In this document: piece by piece, positions 46,930 to 56,093 of the stretch | Position numbering within the stretch: the first letter of the stretch is position 1 | Layout of the letters: every line of letters starts with the position of its first letter | NCBI RefSeq assembly: GCF_000739615.1 | Contig: NZ_BATP01000040.1 | Location: 1-64,000 of the forward strand | Origin: Haloferula sp. BvORR071 | GTDB lineage: Bacteria > Verrucomicrobiota > Verrucomicrobiia > Verrucomicrobiales > Akkermansiaceae | DNA length: 64,000 bases | Direction: 5' to 3' | Notes under the pieces: generated by a model | What the model saw: only the letters and a program-made list of their open reading frames with translations | Databases searched by the model: none | Told to the model about the DNA's origin: nothing | Translations under genes and position numbers: made by a program

Positions 46930-47376
46930 TCAGGCGCCGAAGGCCGCGGCGTCGTCTTTCCAGACGGCTTGGCCGTCCCAAGCCATGCCAAGCAGCACGG
47001 TGGCGACCAGGGGAGTGGTCATGGTGACCGGCTTGCCGAGGTAACCTGCCAGCCACAGGCTGAGGGTGGCGAGTTGCAGGGGAGTGGTGGCGGCGGTAGA
47101 ATCGTCCAAGCGTTTGCGGATCTCGTCGAAGTCCTTGCTGCTGTCGTCTTGGAATAGAAGGCGCAGGACGGTCTTGGCGGAGAACCATTGGAGCTCCGGG
47201 GAGTCCGTCGACCCGCGGCGGGGGCGGGCAGAGCTGTGCTGGCGAGAGCCGAAGCGCTGGAAGTCACGCAGCATGGCGAGGCCGATTTCATCCCAGCTCG
47301 AGCCCTGCTTCATCATTCGCGCGATCTCGGGAAACTTCTTCAGAAGGAAGGGTGAATCGATGTGGCGGGGAGTCAT
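46930..47376 (-). CDS. hypothetical protein
   Basis: A 148-residue protein I do not recognise. The ATG at 47376 gives an N-terminus of HIDSPFLLKKFPEIARMMKQG; the frame is open to 47475. The N-terminal half looks helical (PEIARMMKQGSSWDEIGLAMLRDF), as does the C-terminal part (ATLSLWLAGYLGKPV). No signal peptide is present. It lies between the PEP-CTERM gene and the second sulfatase gene on the same strand, 122 nt past the sulfatase stop. Confidence 0.6.
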   Translation of the reverse strand: MTPRHIDSPFLLKKFPEIARMMKQGSSWDEIGLAMLRDFQRFGSRQHSSARPRRGSTDSPELQWFSAKTVLRLLFQDDSSKDFDEIRKRLDDSTAATTPLQLATLSLWLAGYLGKPVTMTTPLVATVLLGMAWDGQAVWKDDAAAFGA

Positions 47377-47497
47377 CGCGGCGGCCAGCAAAGGACGATT
47401 GCCGCCGGCGGCAAAGGTTTGGTGGCTGACAATCTCGTGACGACGCCACACTTCTGGCGGCTTCCGCGTTCTCACGAAGGCTCCCCTATGGATAGGA

Positions 47498-48943
47498 TCA
47501 CTTCACCTGCTCGGGCATCTGCGCGCCATATTCGGTTAGATGCTGGTCGAGGGTCTTCGCCATGGTGGCGCTGCGTTCGGGCTCGGTCTTGGCGAGGTTG
47601 TTCTGCTCGTAGGGATCCTTGGCGAGATCGTAGAGTTCCAGGGAGCCGTCCACGTAGTTGTGGATGAGCTTCCAGGTGCCCTCGTGCAGGATGGAAAAAT
47701 ACTCGTTGTTGTGTGCGTGGGGATAGTGGGTCACCAGCCATTGCGGGCGGTGATAGCTTTCGTCGCCGCGCAGGTAGGGGCGCAGGTCTGCACCCTCGAA
47801 GACTGGGACGTCCTTTGCTCCTGCCAGACCTAACAGAGTGGGGAAGAGGTCGGTGACGTGAACAATGTCGTTGGTCGAGGAGCCGGGCTTGATGGACAGA
47901 CTGGCTTGCAGGGGATTGGTCGCATCGGGCTTGGCCCATGCGGCGATCATGGGCACACGAATCCCGCCCTCGTAGCGCATGCCTTTCTTGCCGCGCAAGG
48001 GTGCATTGCCTGAGGCGATGGGATTGGTTCTATCGTTGGGGATCGGTGCATCCCCGCCGTTGTCTGACAGGAAGATTACAAAGGTATTTTGCGCGATGCC
48101 GAGCTGTTCCAATTTTGTCAAAATATCTCCGAGCGAGCGGTCCATCCCTTCGATCATGCTGGCATAGGCGCGCTGGGGCGGGCTGAGGTTCGGGTAGTTC
48201 ATGCCGAAACGCGGATTCTCCTGGAAAGGAGAGTGGACCGCATAATGCGCCATGTAGGCGAAGAAGGGCTTGTCCTGCTTGGAGGCGGTCTCGATCGCGC
48301 TGCAAAGCTCCTTGGTCAGGACATCGGTGAGGAAGCCATCGGTGCCGTTCCATTGGTCGAGGCCGGTGACGTGGTTGCGGCCATCGCCAAAGTTCTTCTT
48401 CGCGAAATAAGAAGCAGGATGGCCGATCTCACTGCCGGCGATGTTCACGTCGAAGCCGATGCCCTTGGGATCTGCGGCAAAGGTGCCCTTGCTGCCGAAG
48501 TGTGCCTTGCCACAATGGATGGTCTGATAGCCAGCGGCTTTCAGCAAGGCGGGCAAGGGTTTCTCGCTGGCGGCCATGCCCTTGCGCAGCCAGTCCTGCG
48601 GCGGGGCAAGGTGCGGATCGCCCTGCTCGTTGCCATCTGCACCATCCGGGGTGGTCCAGTTGGTGACATGGTGGCGGGCGGCGTTCTTGCCGGTCATGAT
48701 GGAAACACGGCTGGGCGTACAAACCGGGTGGGCATAGGCGCGCATGAACTTCATGCCACGGTCGGCCAGCTCCTGCATGTGTGGCGTGTGGTAGCGCTGG
48801 TTCAGCTCGGAGCCGCTGGAAGAAAAAGGCACGGAGGTATCCATCGCACCCATGTCATCCACCAGGAAGACCAAGAGGTTAGGGTGATCGGCTGCGGAGC
48901 CCAAACCGGTGAATGCGACAAAGATCGAGAGAACGGCCTTCAT
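47498..48943 (-). CDS. secreted sulfatase, single catalytic domain
   Basis: A 481-residue exported sulfatase. The signal peptide is KAVLSIFVAFTGLGSAAD; the frame is open to 49576, but the ATG at 48943 begins the signal. LVFLVDDMGAMD supplies metal-binding Asp residues, and CTPSR at 75-79 is the formylglycine motif. GKAHFGSKGTF and SDNGGDAP (about residue 315) are further typical sites. It lacks the accessory domains of the first sulfatase and is about 20-25 percent identical by eye. The DUF1800 gene diverges from it 125 nt upstream. Probable role: desulfation of an algal or host polysaccharide. Confidence 0.92.
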   Translation of the reverse strand: MKAVLSIFVAFTGLGSAADHPNLLVFLVDDMGAMDTSVPFSSSGSELNQRYHTPHMQELADRGMKFMRAYAHPVCTPSRVSIMTGKNAARHHVTNWTTPDGADGNEQGDPHLAPPQDWLRKGMAASEKPLPALLKAAGYQTIHCGKAHFGSKGTFAADPKGIGFDVNIAGSEIGHPASYFAKKNFGDGRNHVTGLDQWNGTDGFLTDVLTKELCSAIETASKQDKPFFAYMAHYAVHSPFQENPRFGMNYPNLSPPQRAYASMIEGMDRSLGDILTKLEQLGIAQNTFVIFLSDNGGDAPIPNDRTNPIASGNAPLRGKKGMRYEGGIRVPMIAAWAKPDATNPLQASLSIKPGSSTNDIVHVTDLFPTLLGLAGAKDVPVFEGADLRPYLRGDESYHRPQWLVTHYPHAHNNEYFSILHEGTWKLIHNYVDGSLELYDLAKDPYEQNNLAKTEPERSATMAKTLDQHLTEYGAQMPEQVK

Positions 48944-49067
48944 GAAGAGGTAGAGTTCCTTGCGAGGCTTGGTGTGACCGCAAGGAAAATTCGCCTTTCC
49001 GCAAACATGCCGCGCAACCCTCCGAATGGGGGATGGTTCTTTCCTACGCAACCACACTCTTCCAGCC

Positions 49068-50597
49068 ATGCTCCCGGCCGCACCCGAAGAATGGACGCTC
49101 CAAGAAGCCTCGCACCTGCTCCGCAGGGCTGGCTTCGGAGGCGCTCCCGATGAGATCAAGAATTTCCACGCACTCGGCCGCAAGAAGGCGGTGGAGGCAC
49201 TGCTGACTCCGGAGGAGGCGCTGGATGCCTTCCCGCTGCCGGCATGGGCCGAGCCTGAGACCGCGATGGCCGAGGCGCGCGAGTATATGACGCAGGCGCG
49301 TGAGATGCGCCGCAGCACTGAAGGCATGACGCCAGAGGAGGCGGACAAGGCGCGCCGTGAGATGAACCGCAAGCGACAGCAGACCTCCCGGCAGCACGGG
49401 ATCGATGCGCAGGGCTGGTGGTTCCGCCGGATGCTCAAGACCAAGGCGCCGCTGCGCGAGAAGATGGTGCTCTTCTGGCACGACCATTTCGCGAGCTCCC
49501 TACAGAAGGTGAAGCAGCCGGTGCTGCTGGTGAACCAGAACGATCTCTTCCGCCGCCACGCGACGGGCTCCTTCAAGGAGCTGACGCACGCGATCGTGAA
49601 GGATCCAGCGATGATGCTCTATCTCGACACGCAGAACTCGAAGAAGGGCATGCCGAACGAGAACTTCGCCCGCGAGGTGATGGAGCTCTTCACGCTGGGA
49701 GAGGGCAACTATAGCGAGGCTGACATCAAGGAAGCGGCGCGTGCTTTCACCGGCTATCAGATCAATCGCCTGAACGGCACGGTCTACTACAACCGGCGAG
49801 AAGCGGACAACGGCGAGAAGACGATCTTCGGCAAGACCGGTCGCTTCGATGGCGATGGGGTGGTGGATCTGCTCTTCGAGCAAAGTGCCGCGAGCCGCCT
49901 GATCCCGCGCAAGCTGTGGGAGTACTTCGTGGCGGAGAATCCGCCGCAAGAGGGAGTGGATGCTCTGGCGAAGTCCTTCCACGAGGCGAATTTCAAGATC
50001 GAGCCGCTGCTGCGCGAAATCTTCCTCTCGAAGGCCTTCTATGCCGAGAAGGTGATGCACGATCAGATCAAGAGCCCGATCCAGTACTTGGTGCAGATGC
50101 TCAAGGAGCTGGAGATCGACGAGGTGCCGGTGGCCTACGTGCTCAATGCCCAGCAGCAGCTCGGGCAGGTGCTCTTCGCGCCGCCGAATGTGGCGGGCTG
50201 GGACTGGGGCAAGGCATGGATCAATACCAACACGCTGCTGTCCCGCTACAACACGGCCGGCTTCATCACCAAGGGGTCGCAAGAATCCGCGGATCCACCC
50301 AAGAACGACGAGATGATGGCGGAGGGCCAGAAGCGCCTGGGCAATGCCATGCGCCGTGCCGACCGGACTTGGTCGGGCCCGGACTACGAGAAGATCGCCC
50401 CGCGGCCGCTGCGCGAGGATCCGGAGAAGCTGGTGGCCGCGCTGGTCGAGCGTTTCTTCCAGGCTCCGCTCACGGACAAGGAGCGAGGTGTCTTCGTCGA
50501 GTATGCCATTTCCAAGAAGGGCGCGATCTTCACCAACAAGGAGACCAGCGAGCTCTGCCACCTGATGCTGAGCACGCCCCGCTACCAACTCGCCTGA
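49068..50597 (+). CDS. DUF1800 family protein
   Basis: A 509-residue DUF1800 protein. This family is abundant in Planctomycetes and Verrucomicrobia and is normally paired with DUF1501, as here. Visible landmarks are the N-terminal HLLRRAGFGGAPDEI, FWHDHFASS (about residue 140) and FAREVMELFTLGEGNY (about 205-220), with APPNVAGWDWG near 380. No signal peptide is obvious from the ATG at 49068. Roles proposed for the family concern export or handling of surface polymers, but none is established. The DUF1501 gene begins 26 nt later. Confidence 0.9.
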   Translation: MLPAAPEEWTLQEASHLLRRAGFGGAPDEIKNFHALGRKKAVEALLTPEEALDAFPLPAWAEPETAMAEAREYMTQAREMRRSTEGMTPEEADKARREMNRKRQQTSRQHGIDAQGWWFRRMLKTKAPLREKMVLFWHDHFASSLQKVKQPVLLVNQNDLFRRHATGSFKELTHAIVKDPAMMLYLDTQNSKKGMPNENFAREVMELFTLGEGNYSEADIKEAARAFTGYQINRLNGTVYYNRREADNGEKTIFGKTGRFDGDGVVDLLFEQSAASRLIPRKLWEYFVAENPPQEGVDALAKSFHEANFKIEPLLREIFLSKAFYAEKVMHDQIKSPIQYLVQMLKELEIDEVPVAYVLNAQQQLGQVLFAPPNVAGWDWGKAWINTNTLLSRYNTAGFITKGSQESADPPKNDEMMAEGQKRLGNAMRRADRTWSGPDYEKIAPRPLREDPEKLVAALVERFFQAPLTDKERGVFVEYAISKKGAIFTNKETSELCHLMLSTPRYQLA

Positions 50598-50623
50598 ACG
50601 AATCTTTTTCCATTACTTCTCCG

Positions 50624-51928
50624 ATGAAAACGCGACGTGAATTCCTCCGCTCCACCCTTCTCGGGGCTTCGGCGACCTGGACGGTGCCGATGTTTGTCGA
50701 GCGCACCTTCGCCGACCTGCATGTGGGGGCGAAGGACCTGGCCACCCAGGCGGTGACCGGCAAAGATGGTACGATCCTCGTCGTACTTCAGCTTGCCGGC
50801 GGCAACGACGGCCTCAATACCCTGATCCCCTACGGCGACGATGCCTATCACAAGGCGCGCCCGCGGATCGGCAAGAAGGACAAGGAAATCATCAAGCTGA
50901 GCGATTACGCGGCGCTGAATGCCTCCATGCCGCACATGGAGAAGATGTTCAAGGAGGGCAATCTCGGCATTGTGCAGGGGGTCGGCTATCCGAATCCGAA
51001 CCGCTCGCACTTCGTCTCGACCTCGATCTGGGAGACCGCGGACACGACCAACCGCTCCAGCACCGGCTGGATCGGCCGCTATTTCGACAATGCCTGCTCC
51101 GGTGCCGATCCGACGGTGGGCATCAGCCTGAACAAGACGCAGCCGGAAGCCTTCGGCGCGCTGAAGAATCCCGGGGTCTGCCTGAGCTCGCCGGAGCTGT
51201 ATCGCTGGATCCACGGCGGCGGCGAGAAGGCACAGGCGGAGGAGTTCTTCGCCTCGCTCAATTCGCCCGAGGATGATGACAATCCGGCGGACGGCGCTTC
51301 GATCGCGATGTCGGCAGGAGGCAAGGTGGGCGGCGTCCAGGGCGAGAGCAACCTGGCCTTCCTGGAACGGGTGGCGATGGATGCGCGGGTCAGCTCGGCG
51401 AAGATCCTGGAACTGGCTTCCAAGTATCGCACCAAGGTGAACTACGAGGGCACGCCGATCGCGCGCAGCCTGAACATGGTCTCGCGTCTGATCGCGGGCG
51501 GGATGCCGACACGGGTCTACTATGTGAGCCACGGCGGCTTCGATACCCACAACCAGCAGGTGAATTCGCACGACCGCTTGCTGGGTCAACTCGACAGCGC
51601 GCTGAAGTCCTTCTTCGCCGACCTGAAGGAGCAGGGGAATGCAGAGCGGGTGGTGCTGATGACCTTCTCTGAATTCGGCCGCCGGGTGAATGAGAACGCC
51701 AGTGCCGGCACGGACCACGGACGTGCTTCCTGCCTCTTCGTGGCGGGTGAGGGCGTGAAGGGCGGGTTCTACGGCAAGTATCCGAGCCTCACCGATCTGG
51801 ATCAGGGCGACCTGAAGCACACCGTCGACTTCCGCGGGGTCTATGCTTCGGTGCTCGAGGGCTGGCTGAAGACGAAGTCCAATCCGGTGCTGAAGGGCGA
51901 TTTCCCGACGCTGCCGATCATCGGGTGA
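50624..51928 (+). CDS. DUF1501 family protein (Tat-exported)
   Basis: A 434-residue DUF1501 protein with a twin-arginine-type signal (KTRREFLRSTLLGA). The fold resembles the alkaline-phosphatase/sulfatase superfamily: LQLAGGNDGLNT near residue 55, YVSHGGFDTHNQQ near 300, and FSEFGRRVNENASAGTDHG near 347. It is almost always found next to DUF1800 and is likely a partner in an extracytoplasmic process. The longest frame goes back to 49916 within the previous gene, but the ATG at 50624 fits the Tat signal. Confidence 0.92.
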   Translation: MKTRREFLRSTLLGASATWTVPMFVERTFADLHVGAKDLATQAVTGKDGTILVVLQLAGGNDGLNTLIPYGDDAYHKARPRIGKKDKEIIKLSDYAALNASMPHMEKMFKEGNLGIVQGVGYPNPNRSHFVSTSIWETADTTNRSSTGWIGRYFDNACSGADPTVGISLNKTQPEAFGALKNPGVCLSSPELYRWIHGGGEKAQAEEFFASLNSPEDDDNPADGASIAMSAGGKVGGVQGESNLAFLERVAMDARVSSAKILELASKYRTKVNYEGTPIARSLNMVSRLIAGGMPTRVYYVSHGGFDTHNQQVNSHDRLLGQLDSALKSFFADLKEQGNAERVVLMTFSEFGRRVNENASAGTDHGRASCLFVAGEGVKGGFYGKYPSLTDLDQGDLKHTVDFRGVYASVLEGWLKTKSNPVLKGDFPTLPIIG

Positions 51929-52010
51929 GTTTTCCGGTTGGCGATACCCCCTCCAATGAGGGAGCGCGATCTTGCAAGCTTGGGTCTCATGGATCTGTAA
52001 TACAGGTGAC

Positions 52011-52955
52011 ATGAAACCCATTCTGCTTGCAGGTCTTGCCTGCGCCCTGTCCTTGGCCGCCGTCCGTGCTGCGGATCCCCTTACCGTCGCCCGGGAGGGC
52101 AGCCAGATGGTCTTCCGCAGCGGGAAGAGCGAGATCCTGCGCTATCAGGCGGAGGCCGGGGAGTTGCCGCGGAAGGACATCAAGGAGATCTACCGCCGCG
52201 GCGGCTACATCCAGTCGCTGTTCACGCCGTCGGGCAGGCTGGTGGTCGATGACTTCCCGCCGAATCACATCCACCACCACGGGGTGTGGAGCCCGTGGAC
52301 GAAGACGGAGTTCGAAGGCCGTGACCCGGATTTCTGGAATATGGGCGATGGCAAGGGCCGCGTGGAGTTCGTCTCGATCGGCGAGACCTGGGCGAAGGAC
52401 GGCAAGGTCGGCTTCCAAACGAAGCACCGCTTCGTGGACATGACCGCGAAACCGGAGAAGGTTGCCCTGTTAGAGACTTGGGATCTCAGCGTGGGCAGCG
52501 ATGACAAGCGGCGGATCATCGACCTGACGATCACGCAGACCTGCGCGACGGATTCGCCGCTGAAGCTGCCGGAGTATCACTACGGTGGTCTGGGCCTGCG
52601 CGGCAACCGGGCATGGAACGGGGCGGAGAATTGCCGCTTCCTCACGGCCTCCGGGATCACGGACCGCAACAAGGTGAACACCTCGAAGGAGCCCTGGTGC
52701 TGGATCGGCGGCAAGGTGGATGGCGAGACCTGCGGCGTGACCATCCTCTGCCACCCCACCAACTTCCGCGCGCCGCAGCCAGTGCGCGCGCATCCCACCG
52801 AGCCCTTCTTCTGCTACGCGCCCCAGCAGGGCGGTGCGATGGAGATCGTGCCGGGCAAGCCCTACGTTGCGCGCTATCGCTTGATCGTGACCGACGGTGA
52901 ACCGGACGCGGAAGCGGCCAAGAAGTGGGCGGAGGAGTATGCCGCGGTGAAGTAG
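52011..52955 (+). CDS. exported DUF6807 (PmoA-like) protein
   Basis: A 314-residue protein with a signal peptide (KPILLAGLACALSLAAVRAA) and a DUF6807 body, annotated in many genomes as 'PmoA family' although it is not a subunit of methane monooxygenase. The signature PPNHIHHHGVWSPWTKTEF (about residues 80-98) and the later YHYGGLGLRGNRAW are present; the His cluster could bind metal. AGGTG sits just before the ATG. In Verrucomicrobia and Planctomycetes the family often accompanies sugar-catabolism genes. It follows DUF1501 on the same strand, 82 nt later. Confidence 0.85.
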   Translation: MKPILLAGLACALSLAAVRAADPLTVAREGSQMVFRSGKSEILRYQAEAGELPRKDIKEIYRRGGYIQSLFTPSGRLVVDDFPPNHIHHHGVWSPWTKTEFEGRDPDFWNMGDGKGRVEFVSIGETWAKDGKVGFQTKHRFVDMTAKPEKVALLETWDLSVGSDDKRRIIDLTITQTCATDSPLKLPEYHYGGLGLRGNRAWNGAENCRFLTASGITDRNKVNTSKEPWCWIGGKVDGETCGVTILCHPTNFRAPQPVRAHPTEPFFCYAPQQGGAMEIVPGKPYVARYRLIVTDGEPDAEAAKKWAEEYAAVK

Positions 52956-53008
52956 GCAGCAGCCCGGCGCGCTTGACGCCGGGGCTCAGGGAAAGGGAAG
53001 GTCGCGGC

Positions 53009-53746
53009 GTGACCGATGAACTCCGCGCCAAGAGCGACCGCGGCCTCGCCCTTTTCGATCTCGATGGCACGCTGATCGCCTGGGATACGCAGATGCTGTT
53101 CTGCGATCACGTCTTGAAACGCGAGGGCTGGCGCCGGGCCTATCTGCTCTTCTTCGCCGCGTTCTTGCCTGCGGCGAAGGTGCTCGGCGACGAGGGCATG
53201 AAGCGCGTCTTCCTCAGCTACCTCTGGGGAACGGACCGACCTCAGCTTGAGATATGGGTGCGCGATTTTGTGGCCGAGTTCTTTCCGGCGCGCTGCTATC
53301 CGGAGATGCTGGAGAAGCTGCAAGCCCACCGCGATGCCGGCCATCTCACGGTGCTGGCGTCGGCGAGTCCCGAGTTTTATGTGCAGGAGGTCGGGCGCGT
53401 GCTCGGCTTCGATCTCGCCTTCGGCACGCCGGTGGAATTCGAGCGGCGCGTGCCCCTGCTGCCGGGCTTGGTGAATCACAAGAGCGGCGAGAAAGTACGA
53501 CGTCTCTCGGAGATCATGAAGCGCTCCGCCGATGGCCTGTGGCCGCGGAGTCACGGCTACTCGGACAGCTCCGCGGATCTGCCGATGCTGGAGTGCTGCG
53601 TGGAGAACACCCTGGTGAATCCTTCGTCCTCTCTGACCCGGATCGGCGAGGCGAGAGGCTGGGAGATCGCGCGACCCGCGAAGCCGTGGAAGAACCGGCA
53701 GGGGCAAGCGTGGGAGATCCTGCGGCGGATCAGCGGGCTGGGATGA
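53009..53746 (+). CDS. HAD-IB family phosphatase
   Basis: A 245-residue HAD hydrolase of subfamily IB (SerB-like). Motif I is FDLDGTLIAWDT with the nucleophile Asp and the acid Asp, motif II is ASASPEF, and motif IV is GYSDSSADLPML. The cap region contains RRAYLLFFAAFLP, which is rather hydrophobic. Related proteins hydrolyse phosphoserine, glycerol-3-phosphate-like or sugar phosphates; the substrate here is not known. The GTG at 53009 is preferred because AGGGAAGG precedes it; the frame is open to 52925. Confidence 0.85.
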   Translation: MTDELRAKSDRGLALFDLDGTLIAWDTQMLFCDHVLKREGWRRAYLLFFAAFLPAAKVLGDEGMKRVFLSYLWGTDRPQLEIWVRDFVAEFFPARCYPEMLEKLQAHRDAGHLTVLASASPEFYVQEVGRVLGFDLAFGTPVEFERRVPLLPGLVNHKSGEKVRRLSEIMKRSADGLWPRSHGYSDSSADLPMLECCVENTLVNPSSSLTRIGEARGWEIARPAKPWKNRQGQAWEILRRISGLG

Positions 53747-53758
53747 GTTGAGCCCACT

Positions 53759-53794
53759 AAAAAAGAGAGCCTCCCGGCTTGCACCGGAAGGCTC
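53759..53794 (-). terminator. terminator of the outer-membrane barrel gene
   Basis: GAGCCT (53767-53772) pairs with AGGCTC (53789-53794) and CCGG with CCGG inside, forming a long stem. Read on the minus strand it is followed by TTTTTT (complement of 53759-53764). It may also help stop the convergent HAD gene. Confidence 0.8.
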
Positions 53795-53834
53795 CCAGCA
53801 AACGAACAACCCATGAAGGGTGTCCGGGTCCGAA

Positions 53835-54413
53835 TTAGAACTTGAAGCGCAGGCCCAGCTCGATGCCCACGTCGTCGCCGTTGTCCACGGGGAAGTTGAA
53901 GACTTCGGTGTCATCCACCCACAGCCAGCGCACGCCGCTGTAGATCTGGAAGTTCGAGGTCACATCGTAGCCGAGGCCAGCGAAGACTTGAGCGGCGAAC
54001 TCGGTGGAGCTGTCGCCGAAGCCTGCAACGTCGGTGTCGATGAACGCTGCACCAATGCCAGCGCCCGCGTAGACGGAGAGCTTGTCATTGATGGCGTAAT
54101 CCAACTTGTAGTTGAAGGTCACCGGGATGATCTGCGAATCGAAGCCGTAGTTCGGCTCCCACTCGGTGTACAGGCCTTCCAGGAAGAGCGAGTGCGACAC
54201 CGGGCCGGTTTCGGCGATCTTCATGCCGAAATGGAGGGTCCAGAAGTCTTCCTCGTTGTCGAAGAAGTAGCCGCCGGAGGCGCCGACGAACCAGGTGTAC
54301 AGCGAGGACGAACTCGCCGGAGGAGTGTAAGTGTTGTGGGAGGAAGTCACCTCGCCGGCGAAGGCGGTGGCTCCCAAGAGAAGGGCCAAGCCCATAGTTG
54401 CAGTGGTCTTCAT
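53835..54413 (-). CDS. outer-membrane beta-barrel protein
   Basis: A 192-residue predicted outer-membrane barrel. The signal peptide is KTTATMGLALLLGATAFAG. Alternating strands follow (YTWFVGASGGYFF, WTLHFGMKI, SVYAGAGIGAAFI, QVFAGLGYDV, IYSGVRWLWV), and the protein ends with Phe (GIELGLRFKF), the BAM recognition pattern. It resembles OmpW/porin-family small barrels. A terminator follows, and an AT-rich stretch upstream (54440-54510) probably holds its promoter. Confidence 0.88.
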   Translation of the reverse strand: MKTTATMGLALLLGATAFAGEVTSSHNTYTPPASSSSLYTWFVGASGGYFFDNEEDFWTLHFGMKIAETGPVSHSLFLEGLYTEWEPNYGFDSQIIPVTFNYKLDYAINDKLSVYAGAGIGAAFIDTDVAGFGDSSTEFAAQVFAGLGYDVTSNFQIYSGVRWLWVDDTEVFNFPVDNGDDVGIELGLRFKF

Positions 54414-54505
54414 AGCGGCGCCAAGTTCCGTAGTATCCGCCCCGAAGCAAGAGGATTTTAGTCGGAAAATCGTTTTAAGCGTTATACTAAAGTGTTACGA
54501 CTCCC

Positions 54506-54808
54506 TCATAATAAAGGAGGTGTTTCACCTGCCTCCGGGGCTTGGACGGGTCTGGCGAGGATCCCATCGATCTTGGTAAGGAGGTCCAGCGAAGGCCTCG
54601 TTTCGTCTTCCAAGACCATCCGCAACCAAGCACTCCAGTGCTCCGGGGTATTGCCCTCGTCGCGGGATAGGATCAGCGCGATCTCGGTCAAGCGGCCGCT
54701 CGCAGCGAGCTGCCGGCGCGTGCGGCGCAGCCAGCTCTCCAGATAGGGCCGATCCTGCTTCCCGGGAAACACGGGCCGGAGTTTGCCGCTAGGCGTGCCC
54801 GCCCGCAA
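54506..54808 (-). CDS. hypothetical protein downstream of ispF
   Basis: A 100-residue basic-to-neutral protein with no signal peptide, apparently helical (YLESWLRRTRRQLAASGRLTEIALILSRDEG). It starts with TTG 3 nt after the ispF stop, so it is almost certainly translated from the same message. No family is recognised; the layout recalls small DNA-binding or adaptor proteins, but no helix-turn-helix can be pinned down. Confidence 0.6.
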   Translation of the reverse strand: MRAGTPSGKLRPVFPGKQDRPYLESWLRRTRRQLAASGRLTEIALILSRDEGNTPEHWSAWLRMVLEDETRPSLDLLTKIDGILARPVQAPEAGETPPLL

Positions 54809-54811
54809 GGC

Positions 54812-55285
54812 TCATCCAGCCCGCTCGACCAGCGCCACTGCCATTGCCGCGATGCCTTCGCGGCGACCGACAAAGCCCATCGTCTCATTGGTGGTCGCTT
54901 TGATCCCGACGCGTGCCGGATCAAGCCCGAGCGCCTTGCCGATGTTCGCCTTCATCGCATCGCGATGGGGCAGGACCTTCGGTGCCTCTGCCACCAGGGT
55001 GCTGTCGATGTTCACCAAGCGATAGCCTTCCGTGGCACAGAGTTCCGCCGCCTTCTCCAGGATCTTCAGCGAGGAGATATTGAGGCAGGAAGGATCGCCC
55101 GGCGGGAAGTAGTGGCCGATGTCTGCCAAGCCGAGCGCACCCAGGACCGCGTCCGCAATGGCGTGGCAGAGCACATCCGCATCCGAGTGGCCGTCGAGCC
55201 CGTGGGTATGCGCGATCTCCACGCCGCCCAGGATGAGGGGGCGGCCTTCCTTGAAACGATGAACGTCGTAGCCGAAACCTACCAT
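54812..55285 (-). CDS. ispF: 2-C-methyl-D-erythritol 2,4-cyclodiphosphate synthase
   Basis: A 157-residue, full-length IspF of the MEP isoprenoid pathway, which cyclises 4-diphosphocytidyl-2-C-methylerythritol 2-phosphate in the cytoplasm. Zinc ligands are in GYDVHRF (Asp and His near residues 6-8). Substrate contacts are in the GLDGHSDADVLCHAIADA segment (about residues 31-48). GDIGxHFPP-like text is present as DIGHYFPPGDP, and the C-terminal half has TTNETMGFVGRREGIAAMAVALV. The neighbours are an inositol monophosphatase-type gene (4 nt upstream) and a small unknown gene. Confidence 0.97.
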   Translation of the reverse strand: MVGFGYDVHRFKEGRPLILGGVEIAHTHGLDGHSDADVLCHAIADAVLGALGLADIGHYFPPGDPSCLNISSLKILEKAAELCATEGYRLVNIDSTLVAEAPKVLPHRDAMKANIGKALGLDPARVGIKATTNETMGFVGRREGIAAMAVALVERAG

Positions 55286-55289
55286 AAAA

Positions 55290-56036
55290 TCAGAGGATTT
55301 CTTCGATGGGGATCAAGCCGTTGGTCGCGACGATGGACCAGGCATCAGCATCCTTCGCCGGCTCCAGGCTGACCTTGCCGCCCGCGGCTTCCACCAGCAG
55401 CTTGCCGGCAGCGATGTCCCAGAGGGAGATACGGGATTCGATGTAGCCGTCCAGGCGGCCGCTGGCGATGTAGGCCATGCCGAGCGCGGCGCTGCCCATC
55501 ATGCGCATCTTGCGCGCCTTGAGTGAAGCCTTGCGGAAACGCTCCAAGCCGGTGGCGAGTGCTTCCTCATCCTTGCCGCAGCCGACGAAGAGCGCGCACT
55601 CGGCGAGCTTGGTGCGCGAGCTGACCTTGATCGGCTTGCCATCGAGCATCGGCACGCCTCCCTTCTCCACGGTCCAAGTTTCACCCACGATCGGATCGTG
55701 GATCACGCCGACCACCACCTCGCCCGCCACGCGCAGCGCGATGGAGACGCAGAAGTGGGGGATGCCGTAGTAGAAGTTCACCGTGCCATCGATCGGATCG
55801 ACGATCCACTGGCGTTCGCTGTCTTGATTGCCGCCCAGCCCTTCCTCGCCGTAGAGCGCATCGCCGGGGCGGGCACCGAGCAGGATGTCCTCGATCAGCT
55901 TCTGCGACTCCTTGTCGAGCGCCAGCTTGATGTCGTGGTGCGTCGCTTCATCGACGGCCGCTTCCTTGCCGAAGTTCGCCTTGAGCAGCTTGCCCGCTTC
56001 CAAGGCGGCGTGGACGGTGAGTTCGAGATCGGTCAC
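55290..56036 (-). CDS. inositol monophosphatase family protein (SuhB-like)
   Basis: A 248-residue IMPase-family phosphatase. The lithium-sensitive, metal-binding motifs are in place: GEEGLG (about residues 66-71), WIVDPIDGTVNF (about 80-91) and LWDIAAGKLLVEAAGG (about 205-220). It hydrolyses myo-inositol phosphate or a related sugar phosphate; in bacteria the family can also act on rRNA processing as SuhB. I chose the GTG at 56036; a TTG lies further up at 56078. Its stop is 4 nt from the ispF start, so the two are co-transcribed. Confidence 0.9.
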   Translation of the reverse strand: MTDLELTVHAALEAGKLLKANFGKEAAVDEATHHDIKLALDKESQKLIEDILLGARPGDALYGEEGLGGNQDSERQWIVDPIDGTVNFYYGIPHFCVSIALRVAGEVVVGVIHDPIVGETWTVEKGGVPMLDGKPIKVSSRTKLAECALFVGCGKDEEALATGLERFRKASLKARKMRMMGSAALGMAYIASGRLDGYIESRISLWDIAAGKLLVEAAGGKVSLEPAKDADAWSIVATNGLIPIEEIL

Positions 56037-56093
56037 GGGGCAGACACTAGGCACCGGGGAAAAAGTGCCAAGTGCCAAAAGGTTGCGCGGTGG